The notes under the pieces were generated by a model. That model worked only from the letters and a program-made list of their open reading frames with translations, made no database searches and was not told the origin of the DNA. Shown piece after piece: positions 40,501-52,800 of a stretch of DNA of 64,000 nt; within the stretch, counting starts at the first letter, position 1; each line of letters begins with the position of its first letter. The translations under genes and the position numbers were made by a program. The DNA is from Tetrahymena thermophila SB210 (taxonomy: Eukaryota > Ciliophora > Oligohymenophorea > Hymenostomatida > Tetrahymenidae): positions 558,001-622,000 of the forward strand of contig NW_002476013.1 in NCBI RefSeq assembly GCF_000189635.1, in the 5' to 3' direction.

Positions 40501-41124
40501 ATAATTGTATAAGAAAAGTTTATTAAATATTTTTAATTTCTAAGACTTTTATCTAAATAAGAAAATATTTAAAACCTGATAATTAATTTTTAATATTTGA
40601 TTGATTTTTATTTATAAAACTTTGAATTTATTTTTATAATTTCCACTTTCAGCGCTAATTATTTTTAATACTTTTAAAAATTGAAGTAGAATTTAAGAAA
40701 ATAAAGGGATTATTGCTGATTGCATTTTATGGGTATTTATTGGTAAAGCCTTAGAACTGCAGAAATGAGGTAAATCAATATTTACTTGCTGGAAGTCTCG
40801 TTGAAAGACTCATATAGAAACTGTATGAAGATGTTGCACCATCGTTTGTTCTTTCCATTTGTACTGGATTTGCATTATCAGGATAGATTACTCCTAATAT
40901 CAAATATAAAACATTATTTATACTATATAAAAATAACTCAAGAAATATAATATTCAGGGAAGTAGGATATATATTTGTAAAATTAATTTAAGGTTAAATT
41001 TATTTGGATTAACTCTATTATTTATTATAACCCTTTGTTTTATTAAATCTATTAACTATTTACCTCCATATGCTAAAATGTGGTAAAAACAAAGCACAAA
41101 AAGAGATTTGAGGATTGCAATCAT
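16528..41124 (-). CDS. Giant modular extracellular protein 1, complete, about 6,960 codons, about 33 introns
   Basis: The ATG at 41124 opens a signal peptide (MIAILKSLFVLCFYHILAYG) split from the rest by an intron; TGA is at 16530-16528. The mature part is a string of beta-rich modules with a recurring pattern: hydrophobic strand ending in FP, one or two Cys, a Cys-containing strand, then (I/V)xNIxNP-like ends. Examples are GGKIQITFPS near 39500, WFRMRFP near 39990 and LNFPSFG..C near 20570. Near the C-terminus is YYIESMDRTYIYLRIS, conserved in the paralogue. The protein ends ISKQFIQLILIIMIVS, a short hydrophobic tail with no cytoplasmic residues, suggesting a GPI anchor signal or a terminal membrane anchor. 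It is homologous throughout to the gene at 43820-64000. I do not recognise the family; a cell-surface or adhesion role is inferred. My exon sum (20,888 bases) is not a multiple of three, so at least one boundary is off. Confidence 0.88.
16528..41124 (-). other. Intron map of giant gene 1 (33 introns)
   Basis: Introns placed by eye, listed 5' to 3' along the gene: 40894-41063, 40498-40785, 39664-39762, 39325-39390, 38820-38874, 38288-38453, 37208-37269, 36827-36882, 35986-36042, 35678-35739, 35227-35281, 34305-34372, 33533-33588, 32756-33048, 31944-32086, 29804-29880, 29385-29437, 27759-28001, 26828-26960, 26154-26217, 25792-25833, 25358-25515, 24564-24615, 24375-24464, 23955-24007, 23512-23679, 22108-22365, 21885-21936, 19948-20072, 19387-19525, 18958-19013, 18663-18712, 18147-18346. 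All show GT..AG on the minus strand and are richer in AT than the exons. The largest exons are about 29881-31943 and 20073-21884. Several boundaries were confirmed by alignment with the paralogue; the others could shift by a few bases. Confidence 0.7.
27850..27920. repeat. Imperfect inverted repeat inside an intron of giant gene 1
   Basis: Within the intron at 27759-28001, the pyrimidine-rich arm at about 27850-27867 (ATTCCTCCCTTTATTAAA) is complementary at about 14 of 19 positions to the purine-rich arm at about 27901-27920. The loop is about 35 bases. The GGAGGGG arm stands out in AT-rich intron DNA. Confidence 0.45.
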
Positions 41125-42079
41125 CTCAAATTCCTTAAAAATTTATTATCTAAATAATTTTCTTTCTTGATTATTTAAATGACTTTGAAATTGTATTATT
41201 TAAAGCTTAGAGCTATTGAAACCTTGTTGTTCTCCTTGATTTTATTAAATTAATTTTTATAAATCTATTTATTGTTTTTGATATTAATTACATAAGTAAA
41301 TGACTACTTATTATATCTTATCTTTTTTTCTAAAATTTAAGAGGTTCATTAATTAAGATAATGAATGAATTCAGTTTTGTGTTCTATATAAAAATAAAAA
41401 TCTTTTTCCATATAACTAAAAAAAATATAAACTTTTTTATATGTGTAGGTATTCATGCTTCTTAATCTTTTATGACTGCACAATTTGATAAATAACCTTA
41501 GCTTTAATTAAAAAATATATTCTTATTTAGATATTGCATCTTCTGGTGTTATCAGATAGACTATTTAATAAATTAAGATTATAAGGATTTCAATTTTTAC
41601 CTGAATTAAAAATAATTCTTCATGCTTTTTTTAAAAAACTAATCTTTGATAACAAACTTTTTTTTTCATTTGCTATAAATAAATAATATTATATATAGTA
41701 TTTTCCTCATCGATTAGAACTATTTTATACAAATTTATTCAGTATGAAAAACTCCTTATAAATGTAAATTTTAGTAAAAGGCAATGGATTTCTTATTCAG
41801 ACTTTAAATAAAATTAAATTAAAAAGTAGATTGGTCTAATTTGTTTTCAACTACCAGAATTATATAGTAATTACTCCACCAATCTTTTTTAAAAATCTGA
41901 AAACTTTTTGATAGAAAAATTAGCTTTTGTATTAATTATTATAATAATAATCAAATATTTTTTTAATTTATTGTTAAATGTGTAATCTCTGAAAATTTAT
42001 TTCAAACTATTTTATTTTATTATATAAAGTTATCATTTTTCATAAGCTAAAAAAGATAAAAAATATATATACGTTCAAA
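41125..42079. other. 5' flank of giant gene 1, AT-rich
   Basis: Upstream region of the complete giant gene. No gene is recognised. It should carry the promoter, but no motif can be assigned. Confidence 0.5.
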
Positions 42080-42950
42080 ATGTAGATTAGAAGTGTTTTT
42101 TTATAATTTTATCAAAAAATGGATTAAAATATACCCTTTCATGAAAATAATAAGAAACTAATTGAAAAATTGTACTATATAAGAAACTTAGAATGGGATG
42201 ACTATTAAAAGTCTATCTAGAACACAATTGAAGTTCTCTAAACTCTTCAAATAAGATTAAAAATATTAAACCTACTCTTTAACATATCTTACAAGATACT
42301 AATTATTATGAAACCATTATCGCATTTCACACCTAGCACATAAAAAAACTATATTAAAATATTTAAAAAAATAATATTAATAGAATCAATATCTTCAAAA
42401 AACACTATGACTACTTAAAACTAGCAGTTTTTGGTTTACCCTATGCTATTTTAGAGGGATTAGTTACTAAAATAATTAAATTATCACCTATAAAAATCTT
42501 AAATTAAAACATAAAATCATTTAAACCATAGAAAGGAAAAATAATATCCTATATTAATAGACCAAACAAATGCTAAAAATGATATTAAAAAAACAAATGA
42601 TTAACTCTACCAAAACTTTAGATTAAACATCATTAAAGAGTTGGGGTAATAATTCATTTTAAAATAAAATCCACCAATACTAATATAAGTAAAATAATAA
42701 ATAGAGTTTCTTAATCCAATACTAACATTTATTACATCTCTTGAATATTCCTATCGAAGTAAAAATATTCAGAAATACATTTAAAATATCTGGATTTAAA
42801 AGTAAACTATGATCTAATTTACAGTAAATATACTATTTAGCTAAAAAATATTATATGAAAATACTTATCCAAATATTTTCAAAATTAATGACTAAAACCT
42901 AAATTTGATTAAATATAACTTTAATGATATTCATATTTATTTACTTTTAT
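42080..42950 (+). pseudogene. Probable decayed gene between the giant paralogues
   Basis: Protein-like sequence appears in pieces in different frames of the plus strand. From ATG at 42119 (or 42080) one frame gives HENNKKLIEKLYYIRNLEWD. Around 42250-42580 a second frame, entered after an in-frame TGA, gives LQHILQDTNYYETIIAFHTQ and KLAVFGLPYAILEGLVTK. Around 42610-42730 another reading gives RVGVIIHFKIKSTNTNISK and then INRVSQSNTNIYYIS before a TGA, with HLKYLDLKVNYDLIYSKY beyond it. No splice sites that would join these were evident. One frame happens to be open for 334 codons, but its middle part has the composition of random AT-rich DNA. I do not recognise the protein. A spliced functional gene remains possible. 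Confidence 0.45.
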
Positions 42951-43819
42951 AAAAATATTAACACCTTTTGGACTTGAATAATTAAAAATATATTTAAAAA
43001 CTTATTTATTCCATTATACTTGTTTTGAATATTAATTCGAGATTATTTAAGCTTATTTATTTATATATTTTTGTTTGTTTATTTATTTAAGTTTAATAAT
43101 GTAATTATAGATTATTACTTTGATAATTAAACTAAATTCAAAAATTAATCTAAATAGTTTGAATTTTAGAATTCAGTCACCTTATAGAAAGAAATTTCAA
43201 AAATTTCTTCAAACCAAATTGCTTTATTCAAATGATATTTTGTGTATCAATAGATTTTAATATAATCTGATGGTTATAAATGCTTGATCTCAGAATATTT
43301 TTATTGAAAAAATTTTAATTTCTAAATTAAACAAACAAAATATTTGATTAAACACTAAAACTTATTTATTACTTTTAATTTAAATATAGGTTTTCTTTTT
43401 GATTATTAAGAAAAATGTTATTTACAAAAAAAAAATTATATTTAAAGAAAAAACAATAAATGTAATTACAAAAAATATGCTTGTCTTAAATTACTTTTCT
43501 AAAATTTGGATCTTTGAATTTAATTGTACTGGTGGTTGAAAAATAAATTAATTAAATTATATCAGTAAAAAAATTCAGGTAAAAATGAGAAATGAGTTTA
43601 TAAATTAATTTAATTTAAACCTGAAAAAAATTTATTTAGAATATAACATGAAGATAATTTAAAAAAGATTTGAGATAATATCTTTAAATTATTTTTATAA
43701 ATTATTGGCTTAAAAAAAAATAAGAATATTTATCAAAAATTAATAAGAAATTAGTTAATATTTATAAAAGATACATTTTTAATATTTATTTCTTTAATTT
43801 TACATATTTTAGATGTAAA
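42951..43819. other. AT-rich spacer, 3' flank of giant gene 2
   Basis: Extremely AT-rich, with TTTATTTATTTA-type runs near 43050-43090. No gene is recognised. Confidence 0.5.
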
Positions 43820-46800
43820 TCATATTACCAAAAAGAATATGATCGAAATAATTGCTGTAAGTACCTGTTTTGGAGTTAACAATTATGAATAAATGTAATT
43901 TGCTCTAAACCATTTTGGTATGGATATTTCCTCTCTTTTAGTTTTAAATTCTATTTTAATAATTTTAGAAGAATCCATTAGATCTGGATTTACTAATTAA
44001 TTATTTTCACCAACAAAGTAAGCTGTGTATTACGAGTTATCCATTAATTCAGTAAATTAAAATATATGAGTGATATTTTATTATTCTTCAGGAATGTTTT
44101 CTTTGAATTCGAATTTATATGAGTAAAAGTATGAATTTTAAAGTTTATAATTTGTTGAATTTAAACCATATTTAATTTATTGAGACAAGGGTGGTTTTAC
44201 ACTAGTCAATTACACAATAGCATATCCTATTCCTTTATATTTCAAAGATACCATGAATTAAGCAGAATCTTAGGTAATATTTAGAATTACAGGAGTATAT
44301 TTAAATTCTTATGGGATTACAATCATTTCATATGTATGCTTAATAATACTGAAATTCGGATCAAGAATTTACTTTTTACTACCTGAGCTTAATTCGTTTT
44401 ACAATAAATCAAATTAATTATCCAACATAAATATTTTTTATATCGGGCGAACTTCATTAGAGGTGCTATTTTATAATAAAATAAATTTGTACTCTATCGA
44501 AACATTTTCTATTAGATCAAGAATTTGTTTTTCAATAACACCATCAATCTTAAATTTAGTTGGTCTTTATTAAATCTAAAATCTTTCTGGAGGAAGTGAA
44601 GTGATCAGACCAAAGGCATTTAGGAGTTTGTCATCAGCTAAAATATCATTTACTCTCAGAGTGAATGATACTGGATTATGTTTCTTCAAAGTAGTAAATT
44701 AGAATTAAAGAACTGGACTTTAATTATTTGAGAGATCTTCAACAAAGAAATATAGAACATATTCTGTTTATTCTTGTAAACCAGTAAAGTGAAGATATGA
44801 ATCATAGTAAATATAATTTTTTGCTGCTGGAGCAATAAAACTAGTATTTTGCATGTAAAATTCCATCACATTTGTCTTTCTCTAATTATATTCTCTTAAA
44901 GTAGTATTTTTCAGTTCTGAGGAAGTCGGGTAGTCTGTACCAAGCAAACTGAGCATACTATAAACTGTAACACTCTCATCGCTTGATATACGTAAATACA
45001 TATAAGTTCTATCCATACTTTCAATATAATAATTTATAACTTAAGGAGTAGCTTTATCAATGTCTAAAATTTCAATACTAATAGTATCATAAGGCATAAC
45101 ATAAATATTTCTATAATACTTATCTAATTGAAGTTTTAGGTAACCAGATACTGACTTTTCTTTTGTAGTATAGCGAAATTTTTAGGATATTTCTCCTGGT
45201 TAGAATACTATTATAGGTGGATCAAAATCTATTTGATCATCTTACAAATGACCCTAAGTGAAAACACTAATACTTAGCACTTAACTGGCAGGCTAATTCA
45301 ACTTAATTTCTATAGGAAGAGAAGTTGAAAGCAAAGCAGTTCTGGAAACAGTTGTTTAAAGAATAGCTTTTAGAGAATTGGGATAGGGCTTATCAATTAA
45401 GTTGAATTAACTATCAGGGATGTCAGAGAATTTAATTTCAGCTTATTAAAAAAATAATATAAATTATTCAGTTTTTATTTAAAGTTTAAAAAATTTTTTC
45501 TTTTAAATAAAAAAACATTTAATTTTAAAATGAAAAGAAAAAGTAATTTTCAATATTTTTCAAATATTTTTAGAATAATTATAATTTACTTGTGTCCTCT
45601 TATTTAGTCCAAATAATTAATTTCTATCCTGCTACTGCTTAATTTAAAGGCTTTATTTTAAAATATTGCCTTTAACCTTTTGTGGGATCAAATAACACTA
45701 CAGGAGGTATGAATTCAAAGTTTTTTAAGAATGGTATTGCAGTAATTTTATAGCTCACTGAAATTTCGAGCTCAATTGATATGTCATTTGATACTACACC
45801 CTTTGGAAGATCTGGAATAGATCCTACAATAATTTAAAATCCTTTTCTGACAAACGAAAGTGTAGTCTATGTTGAAGTTAATCCAGAAGTTTCGCTTTTT
45901 ATCACCTATTTTATGATGAACGAGAATTAATTAAACTTATTAATAAAAATTTTAAAATTACTTATTTAGTTTGGTCATAAATTTATATCACAAAGTTATC
46001 AGTTTATCCAGGTATCGAAGGGTTTTCAATACCATCTACTCTGTAACATAATCTTGCTAAGTTAGAAGAAGTTTTTGCTGTTGTTTATCCAGTAATGGCA
46101 ATTCTTTTTTAGCTATTTTATGTAGCACAATTTGGTGAAGTTGAAGTTAAAGCATAGTTTAGCTCTTTTGTGTTATGCTCAGCAGTAATAGAGCAAATAT
46201 AAGTACCTATTTTTGATTAAAAAAATGTATTTATATAAAAAAATTATAAAAAATGAAATACTTTTGAATGGGAATTAGTTAGGGAAGTAAATGAAAACTG
46301 CATCATTTAGTGAGATTTAATCATATGTCTCAATACAAAATGTGTATTAAGCTCTAGCCTATAAAGCGTTTGAAGATGTTTCTAATCTAACAAGCTATAA
46401 ATTATTAGGAGTTTTTTGGGATTCAACAGGTCCAATGTCTGATTTGTATTGTATCACACTATCACCTGTAACAATTTAACCAACTATATTTGTTTTTCCT
46501 TATGGCGGGTTCATGATATTATTGAGTTTAATATCTAAAATAGTATTTGCTGAGTAAGATTGCTTGAGTGGAATGCTTATAACTCCATTCTATACAGTGC
46601 AAGTTGTGTCAATCCCATTAATGCTACAAGAAACCTTTAAAAATTATTTAAAATGTGTTAATTAATGTATTTTTTCTAGTTTAATCTACCTAAGAGCTTG
46701 CTGAAGATAAATTAGAAGGATATAAATTTGTATCAAATTTAAATTATAAAGTAGAATCATTAGGTATATTTTTAGAAGGTGTTATTTTCATTTAATAAGT

Positions 46801-49800
46801 TGAGAGAGAGCCTTCGTTTTAAGGATTAAAATCAAAACTACTTTTCATTAAATCAGGTTGAGGCTTATAAACAAATTTAAGAGAAGCATCATTTGGATCA
46901 GTAATATCAACGTTTTTGCTATCATAAACAGTATAAGCTGCGAAAAGCCCAGTTTAAATAGTTGTAATAGGATTCTAGAAGAATTTGAAATAAATAGAAA
47001 TTGAGTTTTTAGCTGGCCATGTGAACTATGGGGTAATAGTTAGTGTATAAAAGCTTGAAACTGGTCCTGACCAACTAGAAGAATATATTAACTAATTACT
47101 TGACCAAGATCCTATTTTTAATATAATTTAATTTATCAATAAATGAAAAACTTAATTCTCAAAAATTATAAGTTATTTATTTATTACCTGTTATTTAAGT
47201 TGGTTTAGGAAGAGATGGGAGTTGAAGAGCTTTTTCAAGATAATTTTAAGGGAATTTTAAATTAATAAACCCGCCTTAAGGCAAATCAGAAGTGGATTAA
47301 AGGGTAAATGTATAATCTGATGCTACATTTTAGAAGTAAGAAGTTCCTAACATTGATAGATATAAGTATGAAGGATCTCTTTTTTTCAAGAAAGTTATTT
47401 ATGGGAAGTAACCTTCATTAATTTTAAGTCCTTAAGGATTATTAATTGTTATCATAAAGTCAGTTGGTTGTGTAATTTGAGAGTATGTTGGGTGGTTTCT
47501 TGTACCAATTATTTATATTGATAAATTTGTGTTTTCAGAAATATTCTTTAATACTTGGATAGAAAAGCCAGAAGAACTGAGAGAAGATTAGCATGAAGAT
47601 TAACTTAAAAGCTATGAGTTACTTACTTAGCATACTTCTTGAGGTGAAGCTGAACCAAAATTAGGGTAAGATAGATCTGAGCGGTTTGGAAGCTTAATTT
47701 TAATTACAGAATTGATAGGTATATCATATGAAGGTGTAAATTAATAAGTATAAGTAACAAAACGTTCATCTGCAAATAACTTGGAAACTGTCATTCCAAG
47801 AAGGACAAATTAACCTACACTAGGATTATTGATAGGCCCAAACGAGTACTCACGAATAAATTTTCTTTGAGGTGAATATGTTTTGATTATTAAAGAGTAG
47901 GAATTCAAAAATTAGTAAGCGGAGTTTCTCATTTATGAAATACGTAAGGGGTTTAGTTTAGGAGTGACATCAAAGTAACCACAAGGTACAGTGTTTTAAT
48001 TGAGCATAAATATTTAATTGGTTTCTTCGTAAATCCAAATTTGCAATGGAAGCCCTCCAAGTGTTGCAGAAATAGATCCATTATCTTTAAGTTAGAAATC
48101 TTTGGGCATCTTCAAAACGAAGTAAGTTCCTGGAACAAAAGTTAAAAGTGGATTAAAAATCCCATCAAAGCAACCTCTAAAAGAAGATGATAAGTCATAA
48201 AGCATATCGAAATAGAAAATCCATTCAGAATAGGCTCCAACTATATTTGGTTTCACGTCTATCATAGTTGTTTTCCATGAATCATAAGAAAATACACTTA
48301 CAGAATTCAAGATATATTAGCTAGAGCCAATAATATCAAATTTTGTTCCATCACCATTTACTTAGAAAGCTAACACATACATTAATCCTTAATTAACTAC
48401 TCCTGGTCCAGGAATATTTAGCAAATGAATTTCTACTTGAGTTCCTACAGCTATCGCTTAGAAATTAGAAATTCTCACTGTTGCAGGATAAAATATATTA
48501 GGTGAACTGGATTATGAAGGTATAATTTAACAAATTAGTTTTTCGTTTTACTTTGCAACAACTCCATTGTAAGATTTACATGCAAATGGAGTTTAAGGAG
48601 TTGAATAAACTAAATTTTTACTCCAGCCAGGCCAGTAAGAAACCAGATAATCAAGGGTGTTAAATTATACATCAATATATCCTATCGGATTTTTTAAATT
48701 AGGATCTGTTATTCCTACTGATGTATCGTAACCAGCAGGAATATTCCTAGGAGAAATAAATTTAACTATTATACGAGCTTCCTAGCCCTACTCATGCTCT
48801 TAAGTAGTAATTTCAAATTTATCAGAAATTTAAGATAAAATAGCTGGTTTTGTGGTAGCATCTTAGTTCGAATATTCTTATGTAACTTTTCCATCTTTAT
48901 CTTTTGAAGTAATAAATACTTAGAATTAATCATTTCCTGCTGCAGGAGGCATTTTGATACCATTGTTATCGTTAATTGCGTCTATTTTTAAAAAATTAAA
49001 GTTCTTAATTTAATTTTTATTATTTTAAAATATCAAAAAATTTAAAATACGAACGAATTAACGATATTAAAAAATAAAATTATTTGATTAAAAATAAATT
49101 AAAGTAGTAATTTTAATTAAGCAAATTAATATAATAGGGAAAATGAATTTATTTTTTAAAATTTGTTTTACTTGTTGTAGTAAATGTTACTAAACCACAT
49201 GTTTTATCCAAACCATGGAATCTATTCGTGTTTACAAAAATCTTTCTATCTGATGTAACTTAACAATACTGTCCATCTACATCTTAGTGATAAATATGAT
49301 CCACCTAGCAAAGATTAGTTCCACCATTAGGGATATCATAGGCTATTTTTAAATTTAATTTTTAATTATTTAAATGATTTTTTTAAATTACTTAATGGCA
49401 TCCATATTTGAATTTAAGTAGATTGTAAATCATCTGTTTATGGATGGCTATTTCTTGGTATTATTCTCATATTAAATTCTGCATAGTCATTTATACCAGC
49501 TTTTCTGTCTTCAAAACTGATTGTGTTACGATATACTCTAAATAAATTAGGGTACGGAATATGCTATCCAACCCAAGTTCTTCCATTAGCTTATTAATTA
49601 TAATCATGAATCTCTAGGTCATTATGTGCAAAAGTTCTACATTACCATTAATTAGTCCATCCGGAATCATACGGATTGTGGATTAAAAATTCTAATATAA
49701 TCAAACCTAGAGCTTAAGAAGCTTTATATTTAAAGTTAGTAATATCAATAGTCCAATATTAAGCTAATTTAGTAACAGTGCATTTTACTTTATTTTAAAT

Positions 49801-52800
49801 ATCATTAAAATCAATTAGAACAACTCCTAGCTTAACTCTGCAATGTCTGATATCCTAAAACTCAGGTGGAGCTATCAAGCGAATATTTCTCATTTCATCT
49901 GTTTATGTTGTTAAATACAGTCCGACTCTGTAAATCACTTCTCTATTTTTAGGGTTATCATGAGCTGTAGTTTCTAAAACTACATTGCAAATTTGTTAAT
50001 AAGTTTGCTTAAAACCAGGAGTTCTTATTATAACTGTTCTTTTGTCATTATAAACCCAGCCTCTTAAGCGAGATTTTGGATTTCCATAATCGTATGTAAA
50101 TGGTGGGTTAACCCTTGAAGATGAAGTATCAACAGCATAAAATCTATTTATTGCAGGGATGGGATTAGGAGAACCTGGCTAGTCAGTTGTGTAAGTAAAA
50201 ATGTTGTTTGAAAAGACAACCCATCTAGATTACTATACTTGCATGCATCCTACTCTTCCATGTGGGATCTAAGGTATTTAATAGTTGTGCTAATAGCATT
50301 ACTACTTATAAGTAAGTACATATGGATAGGAGTATTATACAACAACTGCACTCCTTAATCTACTTAAAACCATATTCAATGGATAAATATTAACTGTCAT
50401 ATTTCCTATGCCAGTAGTAACAACATCAGAATTATGAAGAATTGAAAATGTAGAAGAATCAAATGGAGTAGGAGGAATAGGTTCTAAAAATTATGGTATC
50501 AAATAATATCTCCATTATTAATTAATTGCTTATTTGTTTATTTAAAAGATTTATATATTTAATTATTCATTTTTCAATTTAATTTGATAAATATTTTCAC
50601 ATTTAACTTTTTAAAATTTTTTTCCAAAATATTTCAAAAAATTTGTTCATTCAGTTAATAAAGAAATAATTAATATATTTATAAAATAAATTAATTACGA
50701 TAAAATGTTCCATCAGATTATTTTTGCTAAATTGTTATTCTAATATGAGCAGAGGTCTGATAAGGCTTGTTTTTACTGTATTTTTTATATCCATATTAAG
50801 TGAAAACAGTTCCATCAACTAGTTAATTTGGATTTCTAATTCTTGAAAGTCCTATATTGAAAATAGAATTTGGGGCAATGATTGGATGATTTTCCATTAT
50901 TATAATGCTTGGAGTGGTAAGAGATTAACCAGCAGCTGGAAGAATAGTACATTGAACAGCTCTTTTATATGATAATAAAATTATTAACTTTAAAATAAAA
51001 TAATTTTTATAAAATGTACACTGAATCTGCTGGTGTGAAATAATTGACGCCATTATACATACCGCCACATCCAGCTGGCTAAGCTGTAGTATATTTGTTG
51101 CCAGTGACATCTTCATCCCAGCTTGCAAATATCTCGTTGTGAGTCATGAATTCAAAAATTATACGAGTTCTCTTATTATTTGATAATGAACCTGATTCAA
51201 TTGGATTATTAGCTGATAGAGTAACATTAATGAAGTTATACAAATAATCTTCAGCATTTTACTATGCTGCAGCTTAAGTAGAGTAATCAAGAGTATTATA
51301 TTCATGGCTCATAGCGTAAACTCTGAAGTTGTTAGGGTCAAAAGTGCAAGGAGGAATTTTAGCCTCAATCCAAGCAACTATTTCAAAAAAAAAATGCTTA
51401 TTCATTAATATATTAAATATGATTACCTTCATTATAAATGCCTGTCTATTCATTCATAGTTTGAATTCTTGTCCATTTAATTCCAGAAGGAGAGCCAATT
51501 TAAACTCCCCAATTAATTACTAATTATAACATTAATTTATTATGTAATAAGTTTAATTTATAAATTTGCTTTACATAAACTAGACCTAGCTGTAATGTAA
51601 AGAATATAAGGTCTGTCAGATTTAAGATCAGTTTCTTCTGGTACGAAGGCATCTATTTATCCTAGTGAATTTAAATCACATCTAAAGGTTTTAACATAAT
51701 TCAATTTTGGATTAGTTGTATCAATAAAGTAGCAGATTAACTCTTCTCCTACGCCTAAAGGAAGGATTTATTTAAAAAAATCTATCCTTATAAAATCAAA
51801 TGGATATTTATAATCTTTTCTGAATTAAAATTTGAGTTAAATAGGCCCTCTACTTCCACCACAAACAGGAATAGGCTCTTGATATCTTTCTAATAAATTT
51901 AATTTAAGAAGTATTGTATATAAAATATTTAAATCAGTATAAGCTAAGTCCTCATCGATAATATGTCTATCTTTAGGTAATGTAGAAGGTAGTTATTATC
52001 TATTATTAAATCCAGATTAATCCCAATAAATTGTTAACTAAAAGTTTTATCTGTTACCAGCTGAACCACTATTTTAAACTTGCAAGTCAAACTTAATCAT
52101 TCCATCTCTACTTGGATCATATTCACGGGTGAATCCATAAATTTATATTCTCATATCCTAAGGAATAATATTGCATGAAGCATCCTGTAATCCACTTATT
52201 ATCCTACAGTAAGTATTAAGGAAAACCCAATCGGTTTCAGTAGGACTAGAAGGATTTATTTTACCCCAATAAATTGAAATATAACCTCCAATAGGAATTT
52301 TGTTATAAGGTCTAAAAGTGAACTATAAATTTAAAATAAATTAAATATTTTTAGAATATTTAAAAATTTTGAGTTTAATTTAATATAAAATAGTTATAAA
52401 TATTAATTTGTGAAAAATTTTAATTTATGATTATAAACATAAGCTAAAATTTATTTGAGTAGAAAACTGTAATTTAAGTTTGATTACTGTGAGAGTATTA
52501 GGTTAAGATATATATAAAACTGTAAACTAGAAAGCTTTTGCATATAAAGGATGAGGGGCTGCGTAAGGTATATTGTTATATTATTAGATGTTTCTAGTTT
52601 CACCATCTGCATAAGTGTAAAGCTCATAGTCAACGCCATTTGTAATTTAATAAGGCATATTTTTAAAGTTGAAAGTTGTAACTGTTTTAGTACCAACAGA
52701 CAAATTCGTAGTTAACTCAATTTCAAGCCATTTTACCAGAGGATAAATCCAAACTTTTTATTCAAATTATAAAGATTCAAATTAATTAAACTGTTTATTT

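Noticed and set aside
42119-42580. Programmed ribosomal frameshifting to explain the split frames
   Set aside because: Frequent +1 shifting is known from Euplotes, which uses a different code (TGA = Cys). TGA is the stop codon here, and no slip site is evident.
42119-43123. A single 334-codon gene on the plus strand
   Set aside because: The frame is open, but the more protein-like segments lie in other frames and its second half has the composition of random AT-rich DNA. A decayed gene fits better.
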